Source of the DNA: an uncultured Planctomycetota bacterium
GTDB lineage: Bacteria; Planctomycetota; SZUA-567; JAFGNG01
Length of the DNA stretch: 7,980 nt
Assembly (NCBI GenBank): GCA_947311175.1
Contig: CAMZKK010000074.1
Span: forward strand, 1 to 7,980
Direction of reading: 5' to 3'
The notes below the pieces were generated by a model. The model did not search any database. It was not told the origin of the DNA and saw only the letters and a list, made by a program, of their open reading frames with translations. The position numbers and the translations under genes are program-made. Positions 1 through 7,124 of this stretch are shown here, one piece after another (the first letter of the stretch is position 1; every line of letters begins with the position of its first letter).

Positions 1-342
1 CCCTAACTCAAAGACCTCATCAGATTTAGTTATTACCTTCATCAATCTACCTACTAAGGTATTTAAAACTTCGGCTAAAGCATCTCTAACCATGTCATCG
101 GTTAACTCTTCACCTTCAATCCCTAGCATATTTTCACCTAAGGTTTTAGCTAAGGTAACCGGCATAATAATTGTCAGACATCCCTCAATTGGCTTGACAA
201 TATTTAAACATGACCACTGCAAATCTCTATCAATATCTAATTTTTCACTACTTCTCAACACTTCAGAAAATGCCATTCCTTCAAAAGTTAAAGAAACCTC
301 TTTAAGAATTGCCTCATCTAAAGATGAATGAATTAATGCCAT
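1..342 (-). CDS. cheX: CheX-type chemotaxis phosphatase, partial (C-terminus outside window)
   Basis: My translation of the minus strand from the ATG at 342 gives 114 codons, open to the window edge. Residues 87-98 read D-A-L-A-E-V-L-N-T-L-V-G. This fits the D-x3-E-x2-N signature of CheC/CheX/FliY phosphatases, in which the Glu and Asn (here E91 and N94) act on the phospho-aspartate of CheY. The partial copy shows only one such motif, as in CheX. The last residues, FELG, look like the start of the 'LGxP' turn that follows in the family. A strong GGAGG ribosome binding site lies 7 bases ahead of the ATG, inside the end of the preceding receiver gene (2-bp gap), so the two are probably translationally coupled. 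The role inferred is to switch off one of the operon's receivers. A CheC-like protein with a second motif cannot be excluded because the 3' end is missing. Confidence 0.82.
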   Translation of the reverse strand, partial: MALIHSSLDEAILKEVSLTFEGMAFSEVLRSSEKLDIDRDLQWSCLNIVKPIEGCLTIIMPVTLAKTLGENMLGIEGEELTDDMVRDALAEVLNTLVGRLMKVITKSDEVFELG

Positions 343-344
343 AA

Positions 345-725
345 TTATCCCTCCCAATCTTCAATTTTTTCCAATGCGTCCATAATATCTGGAGGCGAAA
401 CCGGTTTGCCAAGAACGGCTAATGCCCCAAGAGCTTTCAATTCTTCTTCTCGTGCCTGATTTGAGGCACTTGATACCACAATAACCGGAATACAATTAAG
501 CTTCGGACTTGCTGAAATTCGTTTTACCAACTCAACTCCACCCATTACTGGCATAGAAAGATCTGTCACAAGTAAGTCAGCACCGTTTTCACGCAAATAA
601 TCAAGTGCTTCTTTACCATTTTCAACCTTGATAAATTCAGCATCGTCAAGCCCTGCAATCTGTAAACATCTAACAATAAACATTCTTGCGGTGCTACTAT
701 CATCTGCAACTACAATTTTTTTCAT
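345..725 (-). CDS. cheY: CheY-like single-domain response regulator (second receiver)
   Basis: A 126-residue stand-alone receiver with no output domain. The acidic pair is D8-D9 in the motif ADDSSTAR, the phosphoacceptor is D55 in VTDLSMP, the switch residue is S85 in VIVVSSAS, and the conserved lysine is K107 in LGKP. All key positions are present, so it should accept phosphate from the CheA in this operon. The ATG at 725 is preferred over the longer frame from 782. It gives a standard receiver start, has GGGGA a few bases upstream, and begins one base after the HDOD stop codon. The longer form would add 19 non-family residues overlapping the HDOD gene. It sits directly ahead of the CheX gene, which makes it the most likely CheX substrate. 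Whether it acts on a flagellar motor, a pilus motor or as a phosphate sink cannot be told. Confidence 0.9.
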   Translation of the reverse strand: MKKIVVADDSSTARMFIVRCLQIAGLDDAEFIKVENGKEALDYLRENGADLLVTDLSMPVMGGVELVKRISASPKLNCIPVIVVSSASNQAREEELKALGALAVLGKPVSPPDIMDALEKIEDWEG

Positions 726-726
726 T

Positions 727-1599
727 TTAATTCCCCACACCAACAGCCTGAGAAAGAGCCCCTGATGTTTTTTCAAACTCAATCATAACATCAAAAACTA
801 TTCGCTCAAATACCTCAGGTGATATATCTATATATTTTGTATAATTATTGTCTAATGTATAACGCAAAGAATCACTGCCTGTTCCACTACCACCCATCAT
901 TGAAATAACATCGGCAAGATGAACAACATAAACAAGTGATTTATTTTCATCGGGGGCTTTATCCGGTTCGTGGTGATATCTGATAACACTTCTCAGCTTC
1001 AACGGTATATTCCAGTGGGCAGCCAAGAGCACCCCTGCCTCGCTATGGTCTGTGCCTAATAAAACCTTTTCTGCCTCAATAAAACTGCGACCCTCAACAC
1101 TATCTATATCTTCCATTACCTTGTCTAATGAACCTTCTAGGTAGCCAGACATAACTGATTTTCCAATATCGTGGAGAAGTCCGGCAGTATATGATTGCCC
1201 GGGATCTACTGGCTCTTTTGAATGATGAGCAATCTCACGAGCTGCAATTGCGGTTTTGAGCGAGTGCATCCAAAGCTCCCCGCGCTTACCGGCATAGCCA
1301 TCAAGTTCCTTAAATAAAACAGTTCCGGCACATAACCCCATTGCAATTCCTACCACTGCTTTATCACCAAGGTACGAGATAGCCCTCATAATTGAATCAA
1401 CCGGCTCAACCATCGCAAAAGCTGCTGAATTTATTACATTTAGTACTTTTGCCGTTAGGATTGGGTCACACTCAACAATATTTACAACATCAACAAGATT
1501 GTGATCTTCGGTTCCCATCAACTCAACCAGTTTCATTGCACTTTGTGAGAGAAATGGAATAGACTTGATATTATTCATTAATTCATCAGGTTTAATCAT
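727..1599 (-). CDS. HDOD domain signalling protein
   Basis: A 290-residue soluble protein. Residues of about 8-205 match the HDOD (HD-related output domain) pattern: an N-terminal IPFLSQSAMKLVELM segment, then CDPILTAKVLNVINSAAF, then SIMRAISYLG. The histidine/aspartate positions of the HD superfamily look well kept: H112, H143-D144 in LLHDIGK, H175, H185, H199-H200 in YHHEP and D220 in HLAD. Many HDOD proteins have lost part of this set. HDOD proteins are common signalling outputs and scaffolds in two-component and chemosensory systems, and for most of them no enzyme activity is proven. The start codon overlaps the previous receiver's stop by one base (TAATG), which suggests coupled translation and that the pair works like a split REC-HDOD protein. 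The ATG at 1599 has AAGGA only 2 bases upstream. An ATG seven codons later is possible but lacks a clear ribosome binding site. Confidence 0.9.
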   Translation of the reverse strand: MIKPDELMNNIKSIPFLSQSAMKLVELMGTEDHNLVDVVNIVECDPILTAKVLNVINSAAFAMVEPVDSIMRAISYLGDKAVVGIAMGLCAGTVLFKELDGYAGKRGELWMHSLKTAIAAREIAHHSKEPVDPGQSYTAGLLHDIGKSVMSGYLEGSLDKVMEDIDSVEGRSFIEAEKVLLGTDHSEAGVLLAAHWNIPLKLRSVIRYHHEPDKAPDENKSLVYVVHLADVISMMGGSGTGSDSLRYTLDNNYTKYIDISPEVFERIVFDVMIEFEKTSGALSQAVGVGN

Positions 1600-1976
1600 T
1601 ATCCTTGTCCCATCTCTAAATACCTTAAAACTATTTTTTTTACTTCATCAACACGGAGTGGTTTATTCAAAAATGCATTTGAACCCATCGCAAGCAAATC
1701 GGCAACCTCAGATACCGCAACCACACTTGACATTATAACGATAGGAATCATTGAGAACTTTTTCTCATCTCTTACCATATTGATTAATTCTTTACCATTT
1801 ATTTCAGGCATAACAATATCAGTTATTATTAGTTTTATATCGTCATTTTTTGACAATTTATCCCACGCTTGTTTACCATTACAGGAAATTATTGCATCAT
1901 AACCTAAATCCGTTATCACTTTTTCAAGCACAAGGCAGATTGTTTTGTCATCGTCCACTATCAATATTTTAGTCAA
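1599..1976 (-). CDS. CheY-like single-domain response regulator (first receiver), TTG start
   Basis: A 125-residue receiver domain with nothing attached. It has D8-D9 (VDDDKT), phosphoacceptor D53 (ITDIVMPEIN), S83 in the switch position (IVIMSS) and K105 (LNKPLR), so it should be phosphorylated by CheA. The start codon is TTG. It is chosen because it opens the canonical receiver sequence (TKILIVDDD), and the sequence AGGAAGGA at 1983-1990 (minus strand) places a very strong ribosome binding site 6 bases upstream. It follows cheD by 15 bp, the widest gap in the operon, and its stop codon overlaps the HDOD start. The sequence resembles general two-component receivers more than motor-binding CheY, so control of the HDOD neighbour is a reasonable inference. 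Confidence 0.88.
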   Translation of the reverse strand: MTKILIVDDDKTICLVLEKVITDLGYDAIISCNGKQAWDKLSKNDDIKLIITDIVMPEINGKELINMVRDEKKFSMIPIVIMSSVVAVSEVADLLAMGSNAFLNKPLRVDEVKKIVLRYLEMGQG

Positions 1977-1982
1977 AACAAT

Positions 1983-1990
1983 TCCTTCCT
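1983..1990 (-). promoter_or_regulatory. Strong ribosome binding site for the TTG-start receiver gene
   Basis: The minus strand reads AGGAAGGA here, then six bases, then TTG at 1976. It is the strongest Shine-Dalgarno-like sequence in this junction and decides the unusual TTG start. No in-frame ATG at the beginning of the receiver fold competes with it. Confidence 0.75.
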
Positions 1991-1991
1991 A

Positions 1992-2477
1992 CTATATTTC
2001 CCAGTCTTTTTTACCTGGTGAAGATAGAGTAACCTTGCCGGTATCTATAGACACCGAAACTGTCCGACTAATATTTCCTTCAATATCCTCACTTCGAGGT
2101 CCCATTCCATATTTCCACAAGATTTTTTTTATAGCAAGTCCATTTCGCTTACCAATATTAAAGGTATTGTTAGGATCCATTACACATGCCCCACCAGCAA
2201 GTTTAACAATAATAGAACGAGGATTTTTTACTCCCATTGCCTTCATTTTGTCTAATAACACCGGAATTCCGGTATCTGCAAAATAACCAGGACGGTCTTT
2301 CACCTTGTCTGGGCTTATTTTTGATTCGGGAAGGGCAACATGAACCATGCCAATCGTTCTCGTTGCAGGATCCATAAGGATAGCTGCAATGCAAGAGCCG
2401 AGAGCAAACGTTTTGATGATATCGCCGGGCTTATTGACAACTCCGTAATCGCCAACTCCCAAAATTTCAGTTGCCAT
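1992..2477 (-). CDS. cheD: Chemoreceptor glutamine deamidase CheD
   Basis: A 161-residue CheD, the usual family length. CheD hydrolyses specific glutamine side chains on chemoreceptors to glutamate, and in CheC-bearing systems it also binds the CheC phosphatase. The catalytic cysteine is C29 in FALGSCIAAIL, the histidine is H46 in GMVHVALP, and T23 lies six residues before the cysteine. This spacing matches the Thr-Cys-His arrangement known from Thermotoga CheD. Other family marks are YFADTGIPVLLDKM and KLAGGACVM. It starts 2 bp after the cheA stop codon. GGAAG at the end of cheA, about 9 bases before the ATG, can serve as ribosome binding site. Its presence implies that the genome encodes chemoreceptors as substrates, although none is in the window. 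Confidence 0.94.
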   Translation of the reverse strand: MATEILGVGDYGVVNKPGDIIKTFALGSCIAAILMDPATRTIGMVHVALPESKISPDKVKDRPGYFADTGIPVLLDKMKAMGVKNPRSIIVKLAGGACVMDPNNTFNIGKRNGLAIKKILWKYGMGPRSEDIEGNISRTVSVSIDTGKVTLSSPGKKDWEI

Positions 2478-2479
2478 TT

Positions 2480-5176
2480 TTATACTTCCACAACCTCTTT
2501 TTCTGTAATAACTTTTGAGTCTTCAACCGTTAAAGAATAATCAATATTTTTGTCAAGCTGTCCATCTTGATGTGCCATATCTATTAAGCTACCAATATCA
2601 ATAATCAGACTTATCGTTCCGTCACCCATAATAGTACAACCGGAAACACCTCTTGCTCTACCAATGTATTCAGATAAGCCCTTAATTACTGTTTGTTGTT
2701 GACCAATAATTTCGTCAACAAACATTGCATAATAATCACCGTCATCTTCAATCACAACGAGGATTCCATCCTCAAGCCTAGTGAATTCTGGTTTTTTATT
2801 GAAAAATTCATGAAGCCTAATAACCGGAACAAGTTCATCTCTCAACCTTACCACCTCTTGACCATCCATCGTTTTTGTAATTTGATGTTTTTGTGGTCTA
2901 AATGATTCTTTAATTGATAAGAGAGGAATTGTGTATTTATCGTTGGCAATCCGAATCAGCATACCCTCGATAATTGCAAGTGTTAGCGGAATGCGTAAGA
3001 TAATGGTAGTTCCAACCCCTAACTCAGTTTTAATATCAACCTTGCCTTTTAATTTTTCAATATTTCGTTTTACAACATCCATCCCAACACCACGCCCTGA
3101 GACATCTGATACTTTTTCAGCGGTTGAAAATCCCGGCTCAAAGATTAAGCGATAAATTTCATCGTCACTCAAATCAGCGTCTTTATCAATAACGCCTCTA
3201 TCTATTGCACGAGCAAGAAGCTTATCTTTATCAAGCCCCCTGCCATCATCTTTGATAAGAATCCAAACCTCACCACCTTCATGTCGTGCTTCAATGGAGA
3301 CAAGTCCAATTTCTGACTTGCCAACAGCAAGTCTTTCATCGGTTTCTTCTTGACCATGATCAACCGAATTTCTAACAATATGAACAAGAGGGTCGGCAAT
3401 TTGTTCAATAACAGTCTTATCAACCTCGGTATCTTCGCCCTTAAGTTCAAGCTTAACTTTTTTGCCAACTTTGACCGACAACTCATGCACAAGTCGAACC
3501 ATCTTTTTAAAGGTCCCTGCTAACGGCACCATTCGCACCGACATTGAAATATCTTGTAAATCCATTGTGATTCGACGAAGATGATGAGCAGCTCTATCAA
3601 AATTTTCTAATTCCTGACCTTTTATATCAGGATTATTAGTAACCATAGATTCAGCAATAACCAATTCCCCAACTAAATTAATCAACATATCTAATTTTTC
3701 TAAATCCACCCTAATATCTTTTCTTGCAACTGATTTTCGCTTGGATCCACTACTAATTTCTTTTACCTTTTTCTTTGAATCGGCTTTTCTTCGATTATTC
3801 CCTTTTGCAATCGCAGAAGTAACCTTAGTTTTTAAAGTGGCAACATCAAAAGGTTTATCTAAAAATTCATCAACTCCAAGTTCCATCAGCTTAACCAATA
3901 AATCCTTATCTCCATATCCGGTAACAACCATTACTGGAGTAACTGAATCGGTTTTCCTAAACATCTTAATAAATTCATAACCATCAATTTTAGGCATTTT
4001 TATATCAGAGATAATCAAGCTATATTCTTTACTCTTGCCCTTTATACTAGCAAGTGCTTCTTCCGGATCTGAAAAAAGATGAATATTATAAGTGTCGCTC
4101 AAAGCTGTTTTGATTAACTCACGCACCTGTTCTTCATCATCAACAACTGCAATCTTTGGTAGATTATTATCATCATCACAACTCACATCCTTAACCGTAT
4201 CTTGCGATTCATTATTATCCACTAAGGAATTTACAGAAGTAGGTGCTTCGTTTTCTTCGGCATTATCCTCAGCAGGACTTGCTTCTGCGGCAACTTCATC
4301 TAGCAGTTCCCCCATAACCTGCCATCCTTGAACCTTACCTTTGCCACCTTTAGAAATATCTGCAATTCCATCTGCAAGGACATCTATAATTTTGAGCAAA
4401 ATTGAGCTACATTCCTCATCAAACTCTAATCTACCGCTACGAATAAGATCAAGGACATTTTCTGCCTTATGACTAAGGCCCTCAAGGTCACCATATCCCA
4501 TAAATCCACAATTACCTTTGAAGCTATGAATACTACGATAGGTTTCTGCTAACAGTTCTTCATCAACCTCATCTGCGTCCTGAATCTCTGAAAGACGAGC
4601 TTCTGCAACATCTAATTGTTCATCTGCTTCTTGAATAAAACTTTCGACCATCTCCTTAGATAGCTCTATTTGAGGCTTTGCCACAGGCTTTTCCTCTACT
4701 TTTTTTACAGGAGCAGGAGCTTGTTTTTTAGTTTGCTCTGCATTTGATTTAGTCTTTTTCTTCTTCCCGGTAATTCCGGCATTTGCCTCAGCAAGTTTTT
4801 CTGAAACAATTTTTCCTTCATCCTCAAAACCCTCATCCACAAGATTTTCTTCAATGGAATCAATCACTTCTCTCACAAAATCTATAGTGGTACACAATAA
4901 GGTTGTATGCTCTGTAGAGATTGATGCCTTTCCCTTTCTGAACAAATCAAGCATTGTTTCTGCTTCGTGGGTAACTTTTGAGATAGTATTAAATTGCAAA
5001 AAACCAGCACTACCCTTCATCGAATGAAACAACCGGAATACGGTATTAATCAATTCAGAATCAACCTCACCGGTATCATCAGCAATCTGTTGAATCTCTA
5101 TAAGGATAGGTTCAACATCCTCAAGCATTTCCCGACTTTCAGTAACAAAACTAAAGACAAGTTCTTCATCAATCAT
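2480..5176 (-). CDS. cheA: Chemotaxis histidine kinase CheA with tandem HPt domains and an internal receiver
   Basis: The cytoplasmic kinase of a chemosensory array, 898 residues from the ATG at 5176. The order is: HPt1 (about 1-105, H51 in LFHSMKGSAGF); Lys/Ala/Pro-rich linker (128-172); HPt2 (174-285, H217 in SIHSFKGNCGF); acidic linker (296-338); a complete receiver (340-456: D346, D347, phosphoacceptor D391 in ISDIKMPKIDG, T419, K441); basic Lys/Ser linker (459-486); dimerisation helices (489-551); GHKL ATPase (N box with N603 in HIVRNSVDHG, G1 DDGRG at 643-647, G2 GRGVGMDVV at 694-702); and a CheW-like domain (732-866). There is no recognisable P2 (CheY-docking) domain. A TTG at 5188 would add four residues, but the ATG has GGGTG at a sensible distance and the TTG has nothing. 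It is the first gene of the operon. CheA proteins of about 650 residues usually carry one HPt and no receiver. Confidence 0.95.
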   Translation of the reverse strand: MIDEELVFSFVTESREMLEDVEPILIEIQQIADDTGEVDSELINTVFRLFHSMKGSAGFLQFNTISKVTHEAETMLDLFRKGKASISTEHTTLLCTTIDFVREVIDSIEENLVDEGFEDEGKIVSEKLAEANAGITGKKKKTKSNAEQTKKQAPAPVKKVEEKPVAKPQIELSKEMVESFIQEADEQLDVAEARLSEIQDADEVDEELLAETYRSIHSFKGNCGFMGYGDLEGLSHKAENVLDLIRSGRLEFDEECSSILLKIIDVLADGIADISKGGKGKVQGWQVMGELLDEVAAEASPAEDNAEENEAPTSVNSLVDNNESQDTVKDVSCDDDNNLPKIAVVDDEEQVRELIKTALSDTYNIHLFSDPEEALASIKGKSKEYSLIISDIKMPKIDGYEFIKMFRKTDSVTPVMVVTGYGDKDLLVKLMELGVDEFLDKPFDVATLKTKVTSAIAKGNNRRKADSKKKVKEISSGSKRKSVARKDIRVDLEKLDMLINLVGELVIAESMVTNNPDIKGQELENFDRAAHHLRRITMDLQDISMSVRMVPLAGTFKKMVRLVHELSVKVGKKVKLELKGEDTEVDKTVIEQIADPLVHIVRNSVDHGQEETDERLAVGKSEIGLVSIEARHEGGEVWILIKDDGRGLDKDKLLARAIDRGVIDKDADLSDDEIYRLIFEPGFSTAEKVSDVSGRGVGMDVVKRNIEKLKGKVDIKTELGVGTTIILRIPLTLAIIEGMLIRIANDKYTIPLLSIKESFRPQKHQITKTMDGQEVVRLRDELVPVIRLHEFFNKKPEFTRLEDGILVVIEDDGDYYAMFVDEIIGQQQTVIKGLSEYIGRARGVSGCTIMGDGTISLIIDIGSLIDMAHQDGQLDKNIDYSLTVEDSKVITEKEVVEV

Positions 5177-5230
5177 AATAACACCCAATCATGTAAAATT
5201 TAATTTAATAACATCAAATTACTTGTTTAT

Positions 5231-5259
5231 AACATAAATCAAAAACCTATTTTATGCAA
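5231..5259 (-). promoter_or_regulatory. Candidate promoter of the chemosensory operon
   Basis: On the minus strand, TTGCAT (5254-5259) and TATGTT (5231-5236) are 17 bp apart, placing a start site near 5224 and a leader of about 50 bases before cheA. The match to -35/-10 consensus is moderate (3/6 and 4/6). A nearly pure A run (opposite strand of 5271-5287, T9-A-T7) lies just upstream of the -35, where an UP element would be. CATAAA/TTTATG arms (5233-5238 and 5251-5256) bracket the spacer and could be an operator. In AT-rich DNA such matches arise easily, so this remains a guess. Confidence 0.35.
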
Positions 5260-5312
5260 GAAGTTGTATGTTTTTTTTTATTTTTTTAGCACTAAAACAA
5301 AATATTGAATTG

Positions 5313-5363
5313 AAATATCGCAGTTGTAATTTAGAGTTAAAGCAATTGCCCTTTTCGGTATAA
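5313..5363 (-). repeat. Conserved intergenic element, copy A (upstream of cheA)
   Basis: Two blocks here recur at 7785-7848 in the same order and orientation. Block 1 (5313-5325, plus strand aaatatcgcagtt) matches aaattccgcagtt at 11 of 13 positions. Block 2 (5341-5363) matches 7825-7848 in 19 of 24 alignment columns, including TGCCCTTT and GGTATAA. Both copies carry an 8-bp palindrome of the form GCA-WW-TGC (here GCAATTGC, 5342-5349). A six-base AATTTA lies between the blocks in both. The copy ends about 190 bp upstream of the cheA ATG. The function could be an activator site, a promoter or a leader RNA. The repeat is seen directly and its role is inferred. Confidence 0.55.
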
Positions 5364-5450
5364 GAATGAAGCATTCAACAACAAATAATAATAAAATTAT
5401 TGAAATTAAAAAGCTCATCTTCGTAGATTGTTTTCCTTCAATTGAAAACT

Positions 5451-7121
5451 TTATTTAACAATACTAATCTTTAGCAAGAAGATTACTTCTTTTTTATCCT
5501 TGTTTATAGATTGTGATCTAAATAGTTTGCCTACCGCAGGGAGTTCTTTTAGTCCTGGGATTCCTGATTTTGTGATATTTTCAAATTCCTTAAATAGTCC
5601 GGCAATAAGAACGGTATCTCTATCTTTAACCTTTACCGTAGTGGTAATCTTTCTCGTTGAGATGATTGGACGATCAGAGCCTTCTCGCCAGCCGGTAATT
5701 TCTGAAACTTCAGGAGTAAGCTCAAGAATAATATCTCCACCATGAGTAATTCTCGGAGTAACGGTAAGCTTTACTCCGACATCAATATAATCATCTTCCT
5801 TTGTATTAGAATTACTCATATCTCGATTTATTGTTCTTGAGTCATAAGTACCGGGAGCTAATTTTCTAAGTCCACTATCAAGGGTCTTGCTGTCGCTAAA
5901 TTGCTCATAGCTATTTTTGTTACTTTTAAAATATGGAATCTGTTCACCGGCATGAAACTCTGCCTTACTGTTATTGACAACTTTTAGACGGGGAGAAGCT
6001 AGTAAGCTTATTTTCTTCTTTTTTGCCAATAAATCTATTTGCGAATTAAGAAATTTTATCTTATTTCCATCCATTCTACCAATCATAAGACTTGCAGCCG
6101 ATGACACAGAAGAAGAAGCCAATCCGGTTTTTAAAGCACCGGAAAAGAATCCTCCCGTACCAGAACTACTAACCCCGCCCCAATTAAATCCAATTCTTTC
6201 GCCTTTACCCCATGAGACTTCAAGAATCTTCACCTCAATTTCAACCTGCGATATCGGGCGGTCAATTAGTGACAATGCCTGAACCATACTGATTACATAA
6301 TCACATCTATCTGTTATCAATAAAGCAGGATTATCAACATCTGCACTAATCTTTCCCAATAACGATAATTTATTTTTAACGATTGACATTGCATTATTTG
6401 GTGCAATGTGATCAAGCGGATAAAGAACGGTGACAAATGACTCCGGCTTCTTCGCAGACAACTGCTCAATAATTCTAGCATCTTTTTTATTGGTCAAACC
6501 AATCACATCACCAACCGGTGAATCAACATCGGTAATGTCAACAACAACGGTTGTCTTGATGTCCTTAGGGGCAGTTTCATCAATCTTTACAATCGCAAAC
6601 TTTATTATCAAAAGTCCATTCTGCTCTCGGTCAATATCTATAAATTGATATAAAATTTTTGAAGTTGCAGAGATGGTAAACTCAGCAGATTTCAAGTCAC
6701 GACCTTTTTCTGTATACATAACATTCTGATTTAAATAACTTCCACTTTTGTCTTTACCCACAACTTGTTTCAGAAAATCAACAGTCATCTTAGGTTCAAT
6801 CTTGTTTTCAAAAATCCCAATCCCATCAAAGATTAAGGAAAGGCTTGCTTCCTTACTTCCCTTCTTTGGATTATTAATGATTACTGTTATCTTATTTTGA
6901 TCAAAATCAGGCATAATCTCACCACCGAGATTTTCACTATCTTCTTTGTATTTTTCTTCAACAGTCATCACAAATAATGCCTTGTTCGCATCTTTTACAT
7001 CTTTGCTTATACTAATATCTTTGATTACTCCGGCGACAATGCCAGTTGATTCTGCAGAATTTACAAAAGAAATCGCAGACAATATTATAATAATAAAGTG
7101 GCTAAAATATCTATTCATCAT
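5451..7121 (-). CDS. Short secretin (GspD/PilQ superfamily outer-membrane channel)
   Basis: A 556-residue exported protein. Residues 1-23 are a Sec signal peptide (hydrophobic core FIIIILSAISFV). About 30-200 is a beta-rich region that I do not recognise. About 230-290 resembles an N1/NolW ring domain (TVLYPLDHIAPNNAMSIV... ALLITD). About 291-556 is the secretin barrel domain: VEIEVKILEVSWG, then LLASPRLKVVNNSKAEFHAG at 373-392, VGVKLTVTPRI at 448-458, VLIAGLF at 504-510 and IPGLKELPAVGKLFRSQ at 521-537. It would form a multimeric outer-membrane gate for a pilus, a type II-like system or similar. It is shorter than typical PilQ or GspD, shows no clear N0/STN domain, and ends at the barrel with no C-terminal S domain for pilotin binding. 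AAGG lies 6 bases before the first ATG (two ATGs in tandem), and the gene is 3 bp from the lipoprotein gene. The exact system is unknown. Confidence 0.88.
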   Translation of the reverse strand: MMNRYFSHFIIIILSAISFVNSAESTGIVAGVIKDISISKDVKDANKALFVMTVEEKYKEDSENLGGEIMPDFDQNKITVIINNPKKGSKEASLSLIFDGIGIFENKIEPKMTVDFLKQVVGKDKSGSYLNQNVMYTEKGRDLKSAEFTISATSKILYQFIDIDREQNGLLIIKFAIVKIDETAPKDIKTTVVVDITDVDSPVGDVIGLTNKKDARIIEQLSAKKPESFVTVLYPLDHIAPNNAMSIVKNKLSLLGKISADVDNPALLITDRCDYVISMVQALSLIDRPISQVEIEVKILEVSWGKGERIGFNWGGVSSSGTGGFFSGALKTGLASSSVSSAASLMIGRMDGNKIKFLNSQIDLLAKKKKISLLASPRLKVVNNSKAEFHAGEQIPYFKSNKNSYEQFSDSKTLDSGLRKLAPGTYDSRTINRDMSNSNTKEDDYIDVGVKLTVTPRITHGGDIILELTPEVSEITGWREGSDRPIISTRKITTTVKVKDRDTVLIAGLFKEFENITKSGIPGLKELPAVGKLFRSQSINKDKKEVIFLLKISIVK

Positions 7122-7124
7122 AAA

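Larger units (their letters stand above)
5189..5450. other. AT-rich intergenic region between secretin gene and cheA
   Basis: No convincing open reading frame is present on either strand. From right to left (transcription direction) it holds a weak hairpin just after the secretin stop (5430-5449, GTTTTC/GAAAAC arms, no T run on the minus strand), a short inverted repeat GAATG-AAG-CATTC (5364-5376), element A of the intergenic repeat pair (5313-5363), the long A/T run at 5271-5287 and the candidate cheA promoter. I see no strong Rho-independent terminator, so read-through from the secretin unit into cheA is possible. Confidence 0.6.

Noticed and set aside
92..331. Plus-strand frame of 79 residues
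   Set aside because: It lies opposite the CheX coding sequence, which has a clear family motif and ribosome binding site. The protein looks like an antisense shadow.
345..782. Longer 145-residue form of the second receiver starting at 782
   Set aside because: The extra 19 residues do not belong to the receiver fold and overlap the HDOD gene. The ATG at 725 has a ribosome binding site and sits right after the HDOD stop.
5254..5288. Hairpin ATGCAA-GAAG-TTGTAT followed by a T run, terminator-like on the plus strand
   Set aside because: No plus-strand gene precedes it. The stem is only 6 bp, AT-rich with a G-T pair, and the A run is better explained as DNA upstream of the cheA promoter.
5313..5363. 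Known riboswitch (c-di-GMP type) or sigma54 promoter at the conserved element
   Set aside because: GGGCA is present on the minus strand, but the other conserved c-di-GMP riboswitch parts are not. The GG/GC spacing also does not fit the -24/-12 pattern.
5430..5449. Inverted repeat GTTTTC/GAAAAC just after the secretin stop as a terminator
   Set aside because: The 6-bp stem is weak, the loop is 8 bases, and no T run follows on the minus strand.
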